DNA of 64,000 bases from Streptomyces toxytricini (lineage in GTDB: Bacteria > Actinomycetota > Actinomycetes > Streptomycetales > Streptomycetaceae), in contig NZ_BMTY01000008.1 in assembly GCF_014649915.1 (NCBI RefSeq), positions 214,375-278,374 on the forward strand, in the 5' to 3' direction. This document shows positions 1 to 7,316 of this stretch, piece after piece. Position 1 is the stretch's first letter, and every line of letters begins with the position of its first letter. A program made the translations under genes and the position numbers. Under the pieces are notes generated by a model. It saw only the letters and a list, made by a program, of their open reading frames with translations, had not been told where the DNA came from and did not search any database.

Positions 1-100
1 ATCATTCTCGCGCCTGGGCTGCTTCGCATTCATTGTCTCCCAGCAACCTCTCGATCAGAGCCCCGCCCGGTGTACAGACGGGCGCATCCCCGTCACGGCT

Positions 101-304
101 CTACCGACCGGCGAAGTCGACAAAGGTAGTCCACGCCAAGCCGCCGACCACGAGCCCCGGGCGGCTCGTGTCCTTGGAGTCGCGGACGTGAACGCTATCC
201 GGGCTCGCGGCCACCTCGACGCACTCCCCGCCCGATCCCGTGCTGTAGCTGCTCTTGAACCACGTCGACTCGTTCGCGGCCCCGGGGCGCTTTTCGGTGT
301 TCAT
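101..304 (-). CDS. DUF397 domain small protein
   Basis: A 67-residue protein of the DUF397 family, a small actinobacterial domain encoded next to HTH/DUF5753 regulators and thought to act with them; its biochemical role is not established. The family signature is visible: W15-F-K-S-S near the N-terminus, an E27-C-V-E-V strand and a VHVRDSKD segment at about 38-45. Its ATG overlaps the stop codon of the upstream regulator (ATGA), so the two are translationally coupled. Family assignment is firm; function is unknown. Confidence 0.9.
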   Translation of the reverse strand: MNTEKRPGAANESTWFKSSYSTGSGGECVEVAASPDSVHVRDSKDTSRPGLVVGGLAWTTFVDFAGR

Positions 305-1155
305 GACTCTCCCAGCAACTTCTCGACGAAGACCAGCGATGCCCGCGGAGTGAGCGCTTGGGCCCTGAGGAGGCCGTACTGCTCCTCCAACTCACGGACC
401 GGCTTGCGATCGGTGTGCAACCGACTGTCCTTGTACCCCTCCACGTATGCGATCCTCCGCCCGTCACGCGTTTCGATCAAGGTGAAGGGGCCCTCAAGTC
501 CAGCGTGCTCCTCCAAGTCGGTGGGTACCACCTGGATCGCGACGTTTCGGCGTTGGCCGGTCGACAGCACGTGCTGGAGCTGACCACGCATCACGGTCCG
601 TCCACCCAGCGGTCGTCGCAGCACCGCCTCCTCGATGACGAAGCTGATCGTCGGCGACGGTCGCCCCGTCAGGATCTCTTGCCTCGCGAGCCGTGCCGCG
701 ACACGTTGCTCCACGATCTCCTCACTCAGCAGCGGCCGCGACATCGCGAACACGGCTCGGGCGTAGTCCTCGGACTGGAGGAGGCCCGGCACGGCCTTGG
801 TCGCGTACACGTGCAGCTCGACCGCTTCCGCTTCCAGCCTGGCCGCATCGCGGAAGAACGCCGGATACTGCGCCCGCGCGACCTCCTCCTTCATCTCCTT
901 CAGGACCTCGCCCGCGTCCAGCAGGTCGTCCGCCTGGTCGATGAAGCGCGGCGGCGGCACGCGCCGCCCCTGTTCGTACGCGGCGATGGTCGATGCCGAG
1001 TAGCCCAGCCTCGCCCCCAGCTCGGTCCGCTCCACCCCGGCCCGGACCCGGAACCGTTTCAGCTGGCGCCCGAAGACGCGCAGGATTCCGGAGCCGGAGT
1101 CCGGCGCGGCGTCGCCCGGGTCGTCGTCCTCCGACTGCCGGGTGGGTTCGCTCAT
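301..1155 (-). CDS. XRE-type HTH regulator with DUF5753 domain
   Basis: A 284-residue DNA-binding protein. An XRE-like helix-turn-helix lies at about residues 27-80 (segment ELGARLGYSASTIAAYEQGR), followed by the DUF5753 ligand-like domain at about 100-275. Such proteins are abundant Streptomyces regulators that pair with DUF397 partners and, in several cases, affect development or antibiotic production. The frame is open for 19 more codons upstream, but I chose the ATG at 1155 because a GGAGG lies 11 nt before it and the extension resembles no family member. It is coupled to the downstream DUF397 gene and divergent from an ATP-binding protein gene, completing the usual triad. Confidence 0.88.
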   Translation of the reverse strand: MSEPTRQSEDDDPGDAAPDSGSGILRVFGRQLKRFRVRAGVERTELGARLGYSASTIAAYEQGRRVPPPRFIDQADDLLDAGEVLKEMKEEVARAQYPAFFRDAARLEAEAVELHVYATKAVPGLLQSEDYARAVFAMSRPLLSEEIVEQRVAARLARQEILTGRPSPTISFVIEEAVLRRPLGGRTVMRGQLQHVLSTGQRRNVAIQVVPTDLEEHAGLEGPFTLIETRDGRRIAYVEGYKDSRLHTDRKPVRELEEQYGLLRAQALTPRASLVFVEKLLGES

Positions 1156-1304
1156 GCCCGCCATCACCTCCACCGGCCAACGCCGCTCCGCATCGGCCGT
1201 CACGCTCCGCACCGCCTACACGCACCGACACCTCGCGTACCGCCACCGCCTGTAGGCGCTCCGTGTCTTACCGAGCGTAAGCAGCCCCCGGAAGCCTGTG
1301 CCCC

Positions 1305-1745
1305 ATGAACAGCGAAACTTCCCCCGCACAAGCCACCCTCGAATTCTCGATGCGTTTCACGTCCTCGCCCCGCGGCGCCCGCCTGGCCCGTCGGCTCGTC
1401 TCGCACTGCCTCACCACGTGGGGCCACCCGTACGCCTCCGCGGCCAACCAGAAGCTGACGCTGATCGTCGCCGAGCTCACCGGGAACGCGGTCCGTCACG
1501 GCCACGTCCCCGGACGGGACTTCCACATCCGGCTGACCGGTTCGTCCGACACCCTGCGCATCGAGGTCACCGACACCCGCACCGAACGCGTACCGCTGCT
1601 CCCCGCGCAAGAGCCGCGCGAGGACGCCGAGTCGGGGCGCGGGCTGCTCGTCGTGGCACGGCTGGCGAGCCGCTGGGCGGTGGTGCCGCGGGTCGGTGCG
1701 CCGGGGAAGACGGTCTGGGCGGAGGTGTGCCTTTCAGGCTGTTGA
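1305..1745 (+). CDS. ATP-binding protein, RsbW-like anti-sigma family
   Basis: A 146-residue single-domain HATPase_c protein of the anti-sigma/serine kinase (RsbW/SpoIIAB-like) group. The Bergerat fold motifs are present: the N box in ELTGNAVRHG, the D box in IEVTDTRTERVP, and the glycine box in GRGLLVVARLASRWAV. It would act in the cytoplasm, possibly binding a sigma factor or anti-anti-sigma protein, though many Streptomyces paralogs have no known partner. It is divergent from the HTH/DUF397 pair, an arrangement repeated across Streptomyces genomes. The target is unknown. Confidence 0.85.
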   Translation: MNSETSPAQATLEFSMRFTSSPRGARLARRLVSHCLTTWGHPYASAANQKLTLIVAELTGNAVRHGHVPGRDFHIRLTGSSDTLRIEVTDTRTERVPLLPAQEPREDAESGRGLLVVARLASRWAVVPRVGAPGKTVWAEVCLSGC

Positions 1746-1768
1746 CCGGCACGCCCTCCCCCACCGCT

Positions 1769-1790
1769 CCGCCCGCCGGGGGCCGGGCGG
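1769..1790. terminator. Convergent-gene terminator hairpin
   Basis: CCGCCCG at 1769-1775 pairs with CGGGCGG at 1784-1790, lying between two convergent genes. It would be a GC-rich terminator without a U tract, as is common in Streptomyces. Confidence 0.45.
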
Positions 1791-1830
1791 GGCGGCCGGG
1801 GCGTCGACTCCCCAGAGCATGTCCGGCCGA

Positions 1831-2535
1831 TCATGCGCCAGGCTGTGCGGACGTACGCGGGTCGGAGCCGGCGATACGTTCGGCGAACCGGCGGACCTGG
1901 TCCTCGACGGGTTCGTTCCCGGTGACGGCCATGGTGTAGTGGCGCCACGCCGTCAAGTGGAACGAGTCCTCGACGCGGAACCTCATCGTGATGTAGGCCT
2001 TCTCGCCACGGCCGCCGACAGAAACGCCGAGGCCCGGGGGCGGGGGCGGGCAGTTCCAACGCCGGTACCAGTCGAGGACGGCCAGCTCCCGGGCAAGGAG
2101 GCGTGCGGCCGTGTCGACCGGTTCCTCCCAACTGTGGTCGGCGACGAAGCGGTCCAGCTCGGCGTCGTACAGTTCTGCGTCGAAGTGGGAGTCCGGTGGC
2201 AACCGCACCCGGATGTCGTCGGTGTTCTCCCACGTCCACACCACCAGACCGCCACACCGCTGGATGGTCACGAAGACGCCTCCGCAGCAGCCGGTATCGC
2301 AGTAATTGTTCGACAGCTCGACCCGCCGCGGTTCACTGCCCGCCCTCAGCGGCCACGTTCCGGGCGGGCCGATCAGCATCTCGTGAAAGAGGCTCGAATC
2401 GCTCTCGGGGTGGATCGACTCCACGACGTCCACCCCGTCGATCATCAAACGGATCCGCGCCGACGGCCGCCATGACCCCGGATGCGCGGGGAGATGGCGA
2501 AGGGAAAGGACGTTGAACGGGCTGGAATGCTCCAC
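1831..2535 (-). CDS. Conserved hypothetical protein
   Basis: I do not recognise a family for this ~234-residue protein. It has no signal peptide or membrane segment. Visible features are a cluster NYCDTGCCGG about one third in, a Trp-rich segment (VVWTWEN), and a Pro run before a C-terminal half with several aromatics. The CxxxCC-like cluster could bind a metal, but nothing else supports that. The frame extends upstream to an ATG at 2580; I prefer the GTG at 2535 because the upstream codons contain the GGAGG that probably serves as its ribosome site. The start is uncertain. Confidence 0.6.
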   Translation of the reverse strand: MEHSSPFNVLSLRHLPAHPGSWRPSARIRLMIDGVDVVESIHPESDSSLFHEMLIGPPGTWPLRAGSEPRRVELSNNYCDTGCCGGVFVTIQRCGGLVVWTWENTDDIRVRLPPDSHFDAELYDAELDRFVADHSWEEPVDTAARLLARELAVLDWYRRWNCPPPPPGLGVSVGGRGEKAYITMRFRVEDSFHLTAWRHYTMAVTGNEPVEDQVRRFAERIAGSDPRTSAQPGA

Positions 2536-2594
2536 CGGCCCATGATCACACCTCCAGAACCGAGGCAGCCAGACACCCACCGTTCCGCCGCGGG

Positions 2595-2760
2595 GCGTTC
2601 CAGCCCCTCGTCCCCCTTTGGGACGGCGGGGGCCGGCGGCGGGTCGGTGCGGGCACCGGCCGCGTGCTGGTGAGCGCGCACGATGGTGGAGTCGACCGCC
2701 CTGCTGGAGCAGACGCTCCCAGGTGCCGTCGGCCGACCACAGGCGGTGGCGTTCCTGCCG
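2595..2760 (-). pseudogene. IS5-family transposase remnant
   Basis: On the minus strand two fragments of a DDE transposase are readable in different frames. One is RHRLWSADGTWERLLQQ at about 2757-2707; the other is AVDSTIVRAHQHAAGARTDP at about 2699-2637. In intact IS5-type transposases these blocks belong to one frame, separated by a short stretch that carries on to the DDE aspartate in VDST. Here the intervening codons are lost and the frame shifts. No terminal inverted repeats and no rest of the element are visible, so this is an old scar rather than a mobile element. Confidence 0.6.
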
Positions 2761-3390
2761 TCACATGGCCGGCACGACACCTTCGTGCCGGCCACCCTCC
2801 GGTCTGGAGAGGAAGACCCGGCGGGTTAGCAGCTCGATTTCCGTGACGACCACGGCGATCTCTCCGACCTCGAAGTCTTCCACCGGACTCACCGCTGGCC
2901 GGCCGTGGGCTTCTCTGAAGGGGGCCAGCCCGACAATCCCGTCCCCGAGGTCGACGAAGACGCCGAAGGGAAGCACCTTCTCAACCGTCCCGCGGAGTTC
3001 CTGGCCCACTGCTGTGCGGTCGGCGAAATCCTGAAGAGGGTCAGGTTCCAGTGCCTTCAAGGACAGCCTGTCCTCTGCGTTATAGGTGTCGAACCGGAGG
3101 AACTCGCACGAGACACGCTGGCCTGCCTGAACGACATCGGTGGCAGCGTCGATGTGCCGCCATGACGGTTCGGGGACGACGATGAACCCGACACCGGGTA
3201 AGAGGGGATGGGCAGGCCCGTCGTCCAGGGCTGCGAAGACCCCGAATCGTTCGATCGCCGCAACGGTGCCGGACAGGATGTCGCCGCAGTGCAGGGACTC
3301 CAGGAACGCCCAGAGTTCCGGGCTCTCAGACTGCCAATCCGGACACCCAGCCGCACACGAATTCGCTCGTTCACGCCCGGATCCGGCCAC
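2761..3390 (-). CDS. Protein with two S1 RNA-binding domains
   Basis: About 209 residues with two S1/OB-fold repeats. The first runs around GDILSGTVAAIERFGVFAAL and the second around GQELRGTVEKVLPFGVFVDL; the GTV...FGVFV pattern is the S1 hallmark. S1 modules bind single-stranded RNA, so a role in translation or RNA metabolism is likely, but the target is unknown. The frame stays open far upstream into low-complexity Gly/Ala codons that are the antisense of the next gene; those are not credible. Recognisable homology begins at SESPELWAFLESL, so I placed the start at a GTG near 3390. A GTG at 3429 with AGGGA upstream is an alternative. Confidence 0.7.
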   Translation of the reverse strand: MAGSGRERANSCAAGCPDWQSESPELWAFLESLHCGDILSGTVAAIERFGVFAALDDGPAHPLLPGVGFIVVPEPSWRHIDAATDVVQAGQRVSCEFLRFDTYNAEDRLSLKALEPDPLQDFADRTAVGQELRGTVEKVLPFGVFVDLGDGIVGLAPFREAHGRPAVSPVEDFEVGEIAVVVTEIELLTRRVFLSRPEGGRHEGVVPAM

Positions 3391-3442
3391 CAGCCCGTAG
3401 CTTGATTCGCTCAAAGCACCTGCCCTCACCCAGGAGTTCCCT

Positions 3443-3931
3443 GTGACCCACCCGCCCGGCGGCAGCCGGATAAAGGCGCGCTGCGCAGGCGCATTCGCTG
3501 CCATGGCCATCGTCCTGTCGCTCGCCGCATGCGACCCCGCGGCGTCCGGCACCGTCCCGAGCACCAGCGGTACGGCGAGCGCGCCGGTGACCCCGTCGGG
3601 GACACCGACTTCGAGCCCCACCCCCACCCCCACCCCCACCCCGAGCGCCGCCCCGAGCACGGCTTCGCCGACGCCGTCGGCCCCGCCGTCCGCCGAGCCC
3701 ACCGCCAAGGCTCCGGCACCGGCCCCGCCCGCCCCCTCGCGCACACAGGCGCCCGCGCCGGCGCCCACGAAGGCGGCAACCGACTGCTATCCGAAGTCCA
3801 ACGCCGGGAACTGCTACAGGGCGGGCCAGATCTGCCGAAAGGCCGACGTCGGCACCTCCGGCCGCGACGCCAACGGCCGCACCATCCACTGCCGTGAGGA
3901 CAGCAGCGTCGGCCAGCGCTGGGGGTACTGA
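3443..3931 (+). CDS. Secreted lipoprotein with Pro/Thr-rich stalk
   Basis: A 162-residue protein starting at GTG, six bases after AGGAG. A lipoprotein signal peptide ends in the lipobox L27-A-A-C30, so it should be anchored to the outer face of the membrane. Residues 31 to about 112 are a low-complexity Pro/Ala/Thr/Ser stalk with a run of Thr-Pro repeats. The last ~50 residues form a small Cys-containing module (DCYPKSN, NCYRAG, ICRKAD, HCRED) also found at the C-terminus of other actinobacterial secreted proteins. No enzymatic motif is present; an exposed structural or binding role is possible but unproven. Confidence 0.8.
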   Translation: MTHPPGGSRIKARCAGAFAAMAIVLSLAACDPAASGTVPSTSGTASAPVTPSGTPTSSPTPTPTPTPSAAPSTASPTPSAPPSAEPTAKAPAPAPPAPSRTQAPAPAPTKAATDCYPKSNAGNCYRAGQICRKADVGTSGRDANGRTIHCREDSSVGQRWGY

Positions 3932-4036
3932 CCGAAAGCGCACGGTCGTCCACGCACTGCCCCGGCAGCGGCCGGTCTTCCGGGAAGAGTTCCCTCACGA
4001 CCGTGAAGGGCGACCACCCCGCGAGGAGGCCACGAC

Positions 4037-4675
4037 ATGAGCGATGCGTCCTGGGAGAAGTTCGGGCACCTGCCGGCAGCCGAAAAGCCCTGGGAGCGGT
4101 TCTCCTGGACGCAGTACGGCGGCGACCACGGGCCCGGCCTCGAAATCCTGCACACCGGGCCCGGGAAGCGCGTGCTGGAACTGGGCATGGGCAAGGGCGA
4201 CAACCTTGCCCTCGTCGCGCGGACCGGGGCCTCGGCCGTCGGCGTCGACATCTCCGCCCCGCAGATCGAGGCGGCCCTCGAGCGGTTCGGCGGTCTGATC
4301 GAGGCCTGCCACGGGCGCGCCGAGGAGTACCTGAGCGGCCGGGAGGCGGAGTTCGACAGCATCTACTCCGTCTTCGGCGCGGTCTGGTTCACCGATCCCG
4401 CCGTACTGCTGCCGCTGGTCCGCCGGGCCCTGAAGCCCGGCGGCCGGTTCGCGTTCTCGCACCTCCCGCCGTCCGGCGAGTGCCCCGGCCCGCACGAGTA
4501 CGACCTGTACGGCCCGGGCGACGAGCTCCTCGCCATCACCCGGTGGTGCTTCCGCCCCTACATGTGGGAGGAGAAGCTCCGCGCCGCCGGTTTCGCCTCG
4601 GCCTCGGGTCAGCGGCTTCCGTGCCCGAAGGACCGGCAGACGATCGGCACGCTCATCGTGCAGGCGACGGCATGA
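4037..4675 (+). CDS. Class I SAM-dependent methyltransferase
   Basis: A 212-residue soluble methyltransferase. Motif I reads VLELGMGKGDNLAL at about residues 46-59, followed by VGVDISAPQIEAA (the acidic residue that binds the SAM ribose). A later GGRFAFSHLPPSGECP segment suits the Methyltransf_11/25 group. A GAGGAGG ribosome site precedes the ATG by 7 nt. The substrate is unknown. It lies just upstream of a ferredoxin/NUDIX/P450 set on the same strand but 127 bp away, so a shared pathway is possible but not shown. Confidence 0.85.
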   Translation: MSDASWEKFGHLPAAEKPWERFSWTQYGGDHGPGLEILHTGPGKRVLELGMGKGDNLALVARTGASAVGVDISAPQIEAALERFGGLIEACHGRAEEYLSGREAEFDSIYSVFGAVWFTDPAVLLPLVRRALKPGGRFAFSHLPPSGECPGPHEYDLYGPGDELLAITRWCFRPYMWEEKLRAAGFASASGQRLPCPKDRQTIGTLIVQATA

Positions 4676-4802
4676 GCATCGGCCCCCTCGCCCGTCAGGG
4701 TGAATGGGCGGGCGACTCGCCCGGGGGTGGGGCGGGGTGCGGGCGATCATGGGTTGCGTGTGCACGCGACCGCGTGCCGGCGGAGCTCCGGAGGGCGGAT
4801 CC

Positions 4803-5003
4803 ATGGCCGACAGGATCACCATCGACACCGACGTCTGCATCGGCAGCAGCCAGTGCGCGCTCAGAGCGCCCGCGGTGTTCACCAGTGACGACGACGGCTT
4901 CGGGATGGTCATCCCGGGCCGCGAGGACGGCGGCGGCGACCCGATGCTGAAGGAGGCCGCCCGCGCATGTCCCGTACAGGCGATCACACTCCCCGGCACG
5001 TGA
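4803..5003 (+). CDS. Ferredoxin, probable [3Fe-4S] type
   Basis: A 66-residue single-cluster ferredoxin. Cysteines are at positions 12, 18 and 55 (CIGSSQC and ACPVQA). The residue that would be the second cysteine of a 4Fe-4S site is Ser15, so a [3Fe-4S] cluster is predicted, as in the Streptomyces ferredoxins that feed electrons to cytochromes P450. The ATG at 4803 follows GGAGG by about 8 nt. Its stop overlaps the GTG of the NUDIX gene (GTGA), and a P450 follows 640 bp downstream, making it a likely redox partner. Confidence 0.9.
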   Translation: MADRITIDTDVCIGSSQCALRAPAVFTSDDDGFGMVIPGREDGGGDPMLKEAARACPVQAITLPGT

Positions 5004-5503
5004 CCTCGGGCTGGCTGCCCGCCGAGGAGTTCGCCGCGACCCTGCCCAAGGCCAGCGCGTTCGGCTGCCTGTTCTTCACCGACGAGGACGACCGGCCCGT
5101 GCAGCTGCGGGCCGTGTACTCGCGCAGCCACCCCTGGCAGTGGCCGGGCGGCTGCATGGACGAGGGCGAGCGCCCGTGGGAGACCGCGCTGCGCGAGTGC
5201 CGGGAGGAGACCGGCATCGTGTACGAGGGCCCCCGGCGGCTCCTGGCCACCGTCTTCGGGCTGCCGGGGAAGGAGTGGCCGCTGAGCTCCATCGGGTTCG
5301 TCTTCGACGGGGGGCGGTTGACCGCCGAGCAGCTCGACGGCATCGTCCTCGACCCGGCCGAGCACGACGACGTGCGCGCGCTGCCGCTGGAGCGGTGGCG
5401 GCCGCTGATGCCGCCGCGGGACTTCGAGCGGCTCGAGGCCGTCATGGAGGCCCGGCGGGCCGGGACCGCCGCGTACTTCGACACCTGGGACTGGGACGAC
5501 TGA
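5000..5503 (+). CDS. NUDIX hydrolase
   Basis: About 167 residues from a GTG that overlaps the ferredoxin stop (GTGA); an ATG at 4967 in the same frame is an alternative. The complete Nudix box GX5EX7REUXEEXGU is present as G-CMDEG-E-RPWETAL-RE-C-REETGI. NUDIX enzymes cleave nucleoside diphosphates linked to other groups; the exact substrate cannot be told here. Position between a ferredoxin and a P450 is shared by coupling but gives no clear functional link. Confidence 0.88.
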   Translation: MTSGWLPAEEFAATLPKASAFGCLFFTDEDDRPVQLRAVYSRSHPWQWPGGCMDEGERPWETALRECREETGIVYEGPRRLLATVFGLPGKEWPLSSIGFVFDGGRLTAEQLDGIVLDPAEHDDVRALPLERWRPLMPPRDFERLEAVMEARRAGTAAYFDTWDWDD

Positions 5504-5639
5504 CGCCGCCGTCCGGATACCGCCCACACGGCGATTTTCGGCCAGCCAGGGCAGCGGATCGGGCCCCTCCGCCCGGGGACGGGGCAGAATCAGCAGGCCG
5601 GAACAGGTCCGGCAGGGGTACGGAGTCGAGGGGGCGGCC

Positions 5640-7055
5640 ATGGCCACAACGGGCACGGGGACGAGCACGGGAGCGAGCAGCGACACCGGCGCGAGCCCCG
5701 GCCGGCGGGTGCCCGTGCTGGCCGGGAATCCGCTGCTCGGCTCCCTCTCGGAGCTCACGTCCGACGCTCTCGGCACCTACCTGCGGGCCCACCGCGAGCA
5801 CGGCGACGTCGTCCGGATCTCCGCGGGCCCGCCCGGGCTGCGCCAGGACCTGTACTGCGTCTTCTCCGCGGAGGGCGCGCAGCAGGTCCTCGCGTCGGAG
5901 TCGGCCAACTTCCGCAAGGACAACCCCTTCTACCAGGAGATCCGCGACTCCTTCGGCAACGGCCTCCTCACCAGCCAGGACGCGGACTACCTGCGCCAGC
6001 GGCGCCTCGTGCAGCCGCTGTTCACCAAGCGGCGCGTCGACGGCTACGCCGCGGCCGTCGCGGCGGAGGCCCGTACGACGGTCGCCGCGTGGGAGCGGCT
6101 CCCGGACGGCGTCGTCGACGTCTCCGAGGCGATGATGCAGCTCGCGCTGCGCGCGGTCGCGCGGATCCTGTTCGGGACGGACGTCGACACCACCGTCGAC
6201 GTCGTCGACCGCTGCTTCCCCGTGATCACGGAGTACGTGCTGCGCCGCGGCTATTCCCCCGTCAACATCCCGCGGACCTGGCCGACGCCCGGCAACCGGC
6301 GGGCGGCGGAGGCGCTGGACGAGCTGTACGGGGTCTGCGACCGGATCATCGCCGAGCGCCGCTCCGGCGGGGAGGACGCGCAGGGTGAGGACCTGCTGGG
6401 GCTGCTGTCCGCGGCGTCGAGTTCCGAGGACGGCGCGTTCGACGCCGCCGAGCTGCGCGACCAGGTGCTGATCTTCCTGCTCGCGGGGCACGAGACGACG
6501 GCGACGTCCCTGGCGTACTCGCTGCACCTGCTGGCCCTGCACCCGGAGCAGCAGGCGCTGGCCCGGGAGGAGGTCGCCCGTGTGCTGGCCGGCCGGGAGC
6601 CGGAGGCGGCCGACCTGGAGCGGCTGCCGTACCTGACGCGGGTGCTGAAGGAGGCGATGCGGCTGTACCCGGCGGCGCCGGTGATCGGCCGCAACTCCGT
6701 TGCCGCGACAGAGATCGGCGGGTACGCGGTCCCGGGCGGCGCCAACGTGATCCTGGCGCCGTGGGTCACGCACCGGCACCCCCGCTACTGGCCGGACCCG
6801 GAGCGCTTCGACCCGGACCGCTTCACCCCGGAGGCGGAGGCGGGCCGGCCCCGGTACGCCTGGTTCCCGTTCGGCGGCGGGCCGCGCGCGTGCATCGGGC
6901 AGCACTTCTCGATGCTGGAGTCGGTGATCTCGCTCGCGGAGCTGCTTCGGGCGTACGAGTTCGAGGCGGTCGACCGGGACGTGCCGCTGAGCGCGGGCAT
7001 CACCCTGCGCACGCACGGCGCGCTCCGCTGCCGCGTCCGCCGCGCGGCCGGCTGA
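5640..7055 (+). CDS. Cytochrome P450
   Basis: A 471-residue heme monooxygenase. The oxygen-binding I-helix motif AGHETT lies at 282-287, the K-helix ExxR at E338-R341 (LKEAMRLYP), and the heme-thiolate loop FPFGGGPRACIG has the axial Cys at 418. The length and the loop resemble P450s of the BM3/CYP102-like or fatty-acid-oxidising clans more than the ~400-residue class I antibiotic P450s, but I cannot name the family. A GAGGGGG site precedes the ATG. The upstream ferredoxin is the likely electron donor. The substrate is unknown. Confidence 0.92.
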   Translation: MATTGTGTSTGASSDTGASPGRRVPVLAGNPLLGSLSELTSDALGTYLRAHREHGDVVRISAGPPGLRQDLYCVFSAEGAQQVLASESANFRKDNPFYQEIRDSFGNGLLTSQDADYLRQRRLVQPLFTKRRVDGYAAAVAAEARTTVAAWERLPDGVVDVSEAMMQLALRAVARILFGTDVDTTVDVVDRCFPVITEYVLRRGYSPVNIPRTWPTPGNRRAAEALDELYGVCDRIIAERRSGGEDAQGEDLLGLLSAASSSEDGAFDAAELRDQVLIFLLAGHETTATSLAYSLHLLALHPEQQALAREEVARVLAGREPEAADLERLPYLTRVLKEAMRLYPAAPVIGRNSVAATEIGGYAVPGGANVILAPWVTHRHPRYWPDPERFDPDRFTPEAEAGRPRYAWFPFGGGPRACIGQHFSMLESVISLAELLRAYEFEAVDRDVPLSAGITLRTHGALRCRVRRAAG

Positions 7056-7062
7056 GGGGTCC

Positions 7063-7296
7063 GTGGCCGCGCTCGTGTACTTCCGGAAGGTCTTCGAGAC
7101 CGAGGGGCTCGTGGAGTACGAGTTCGGCGGCGACCCGGACGCCTCCGGGCGGCGGCTGGCCGTGGACAAGGCGTCCCGCACCTCGACGGTGCGGGACGGG
7201 CGGGTCGACCACGCGTTCCTGCTGGCCTCGCGGAAGCTCCGCGTGCTGTACGCGGAGCGGGGCGTGTGGCCGGAGCGCGGCATGAGCGCGACCTGA
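7063..7296 (+). CDS. Small conserved hypothetical protein
   Basis: A 77-residue protein starting at GTG with GAGGGG five bases upstream, only 7 bp after the P450 stop, so probably cotranscribed. It has alternating charged and hydrophobic stretches (VYFRKVFETEGLVEYEFGG) suggesting a compact alpha/beta fold and no cysteines or membrane segment. I do not recognise a characterised family. An accessory role beside the P450 is only a positional guess. Confidence 0.6.
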   Translation: MAALVYFRKVFETEGLVEYEFGGDPDASGRRLAVDKASRTSTVRDGRVDHAFLLASRKLRVLYAERGVWPERGMSAT

Positions 7297-7298
7297 CT

Positions 7299-7316
7299 AC
7301 GGGTGCGGGCGCCCGT
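7299..7316. terminator. Short convergent terminator hairpin
   Basis: ACGGGTGC at 7299-7306 pairs with GCGCCCGT at 7309-7316 (one G-T pair) in the 19-bp gap between the convergent P450 operon and the MFS gene. Its right arm reaches the MFS stop codon. Confidence 0.4.

Noticed and set aside
1..63. Minus-strand text reading ALIERLLGDNE, similar to the C-terminus of the DUF5753 regulator at 301-1155.
   Set aside because: Only about 60 bp are visible and it runs to the window edge. It may be a duplicate remnant, but too little is present to call a gene or pseudogene.
3391..3768. N-terminal extension of the S1-domain protein, Gly/Ala/Val rich.
   Set aside because: It is the exact antisense of the lipoprotein gene's low-complexity stalk and has no S1 homology.
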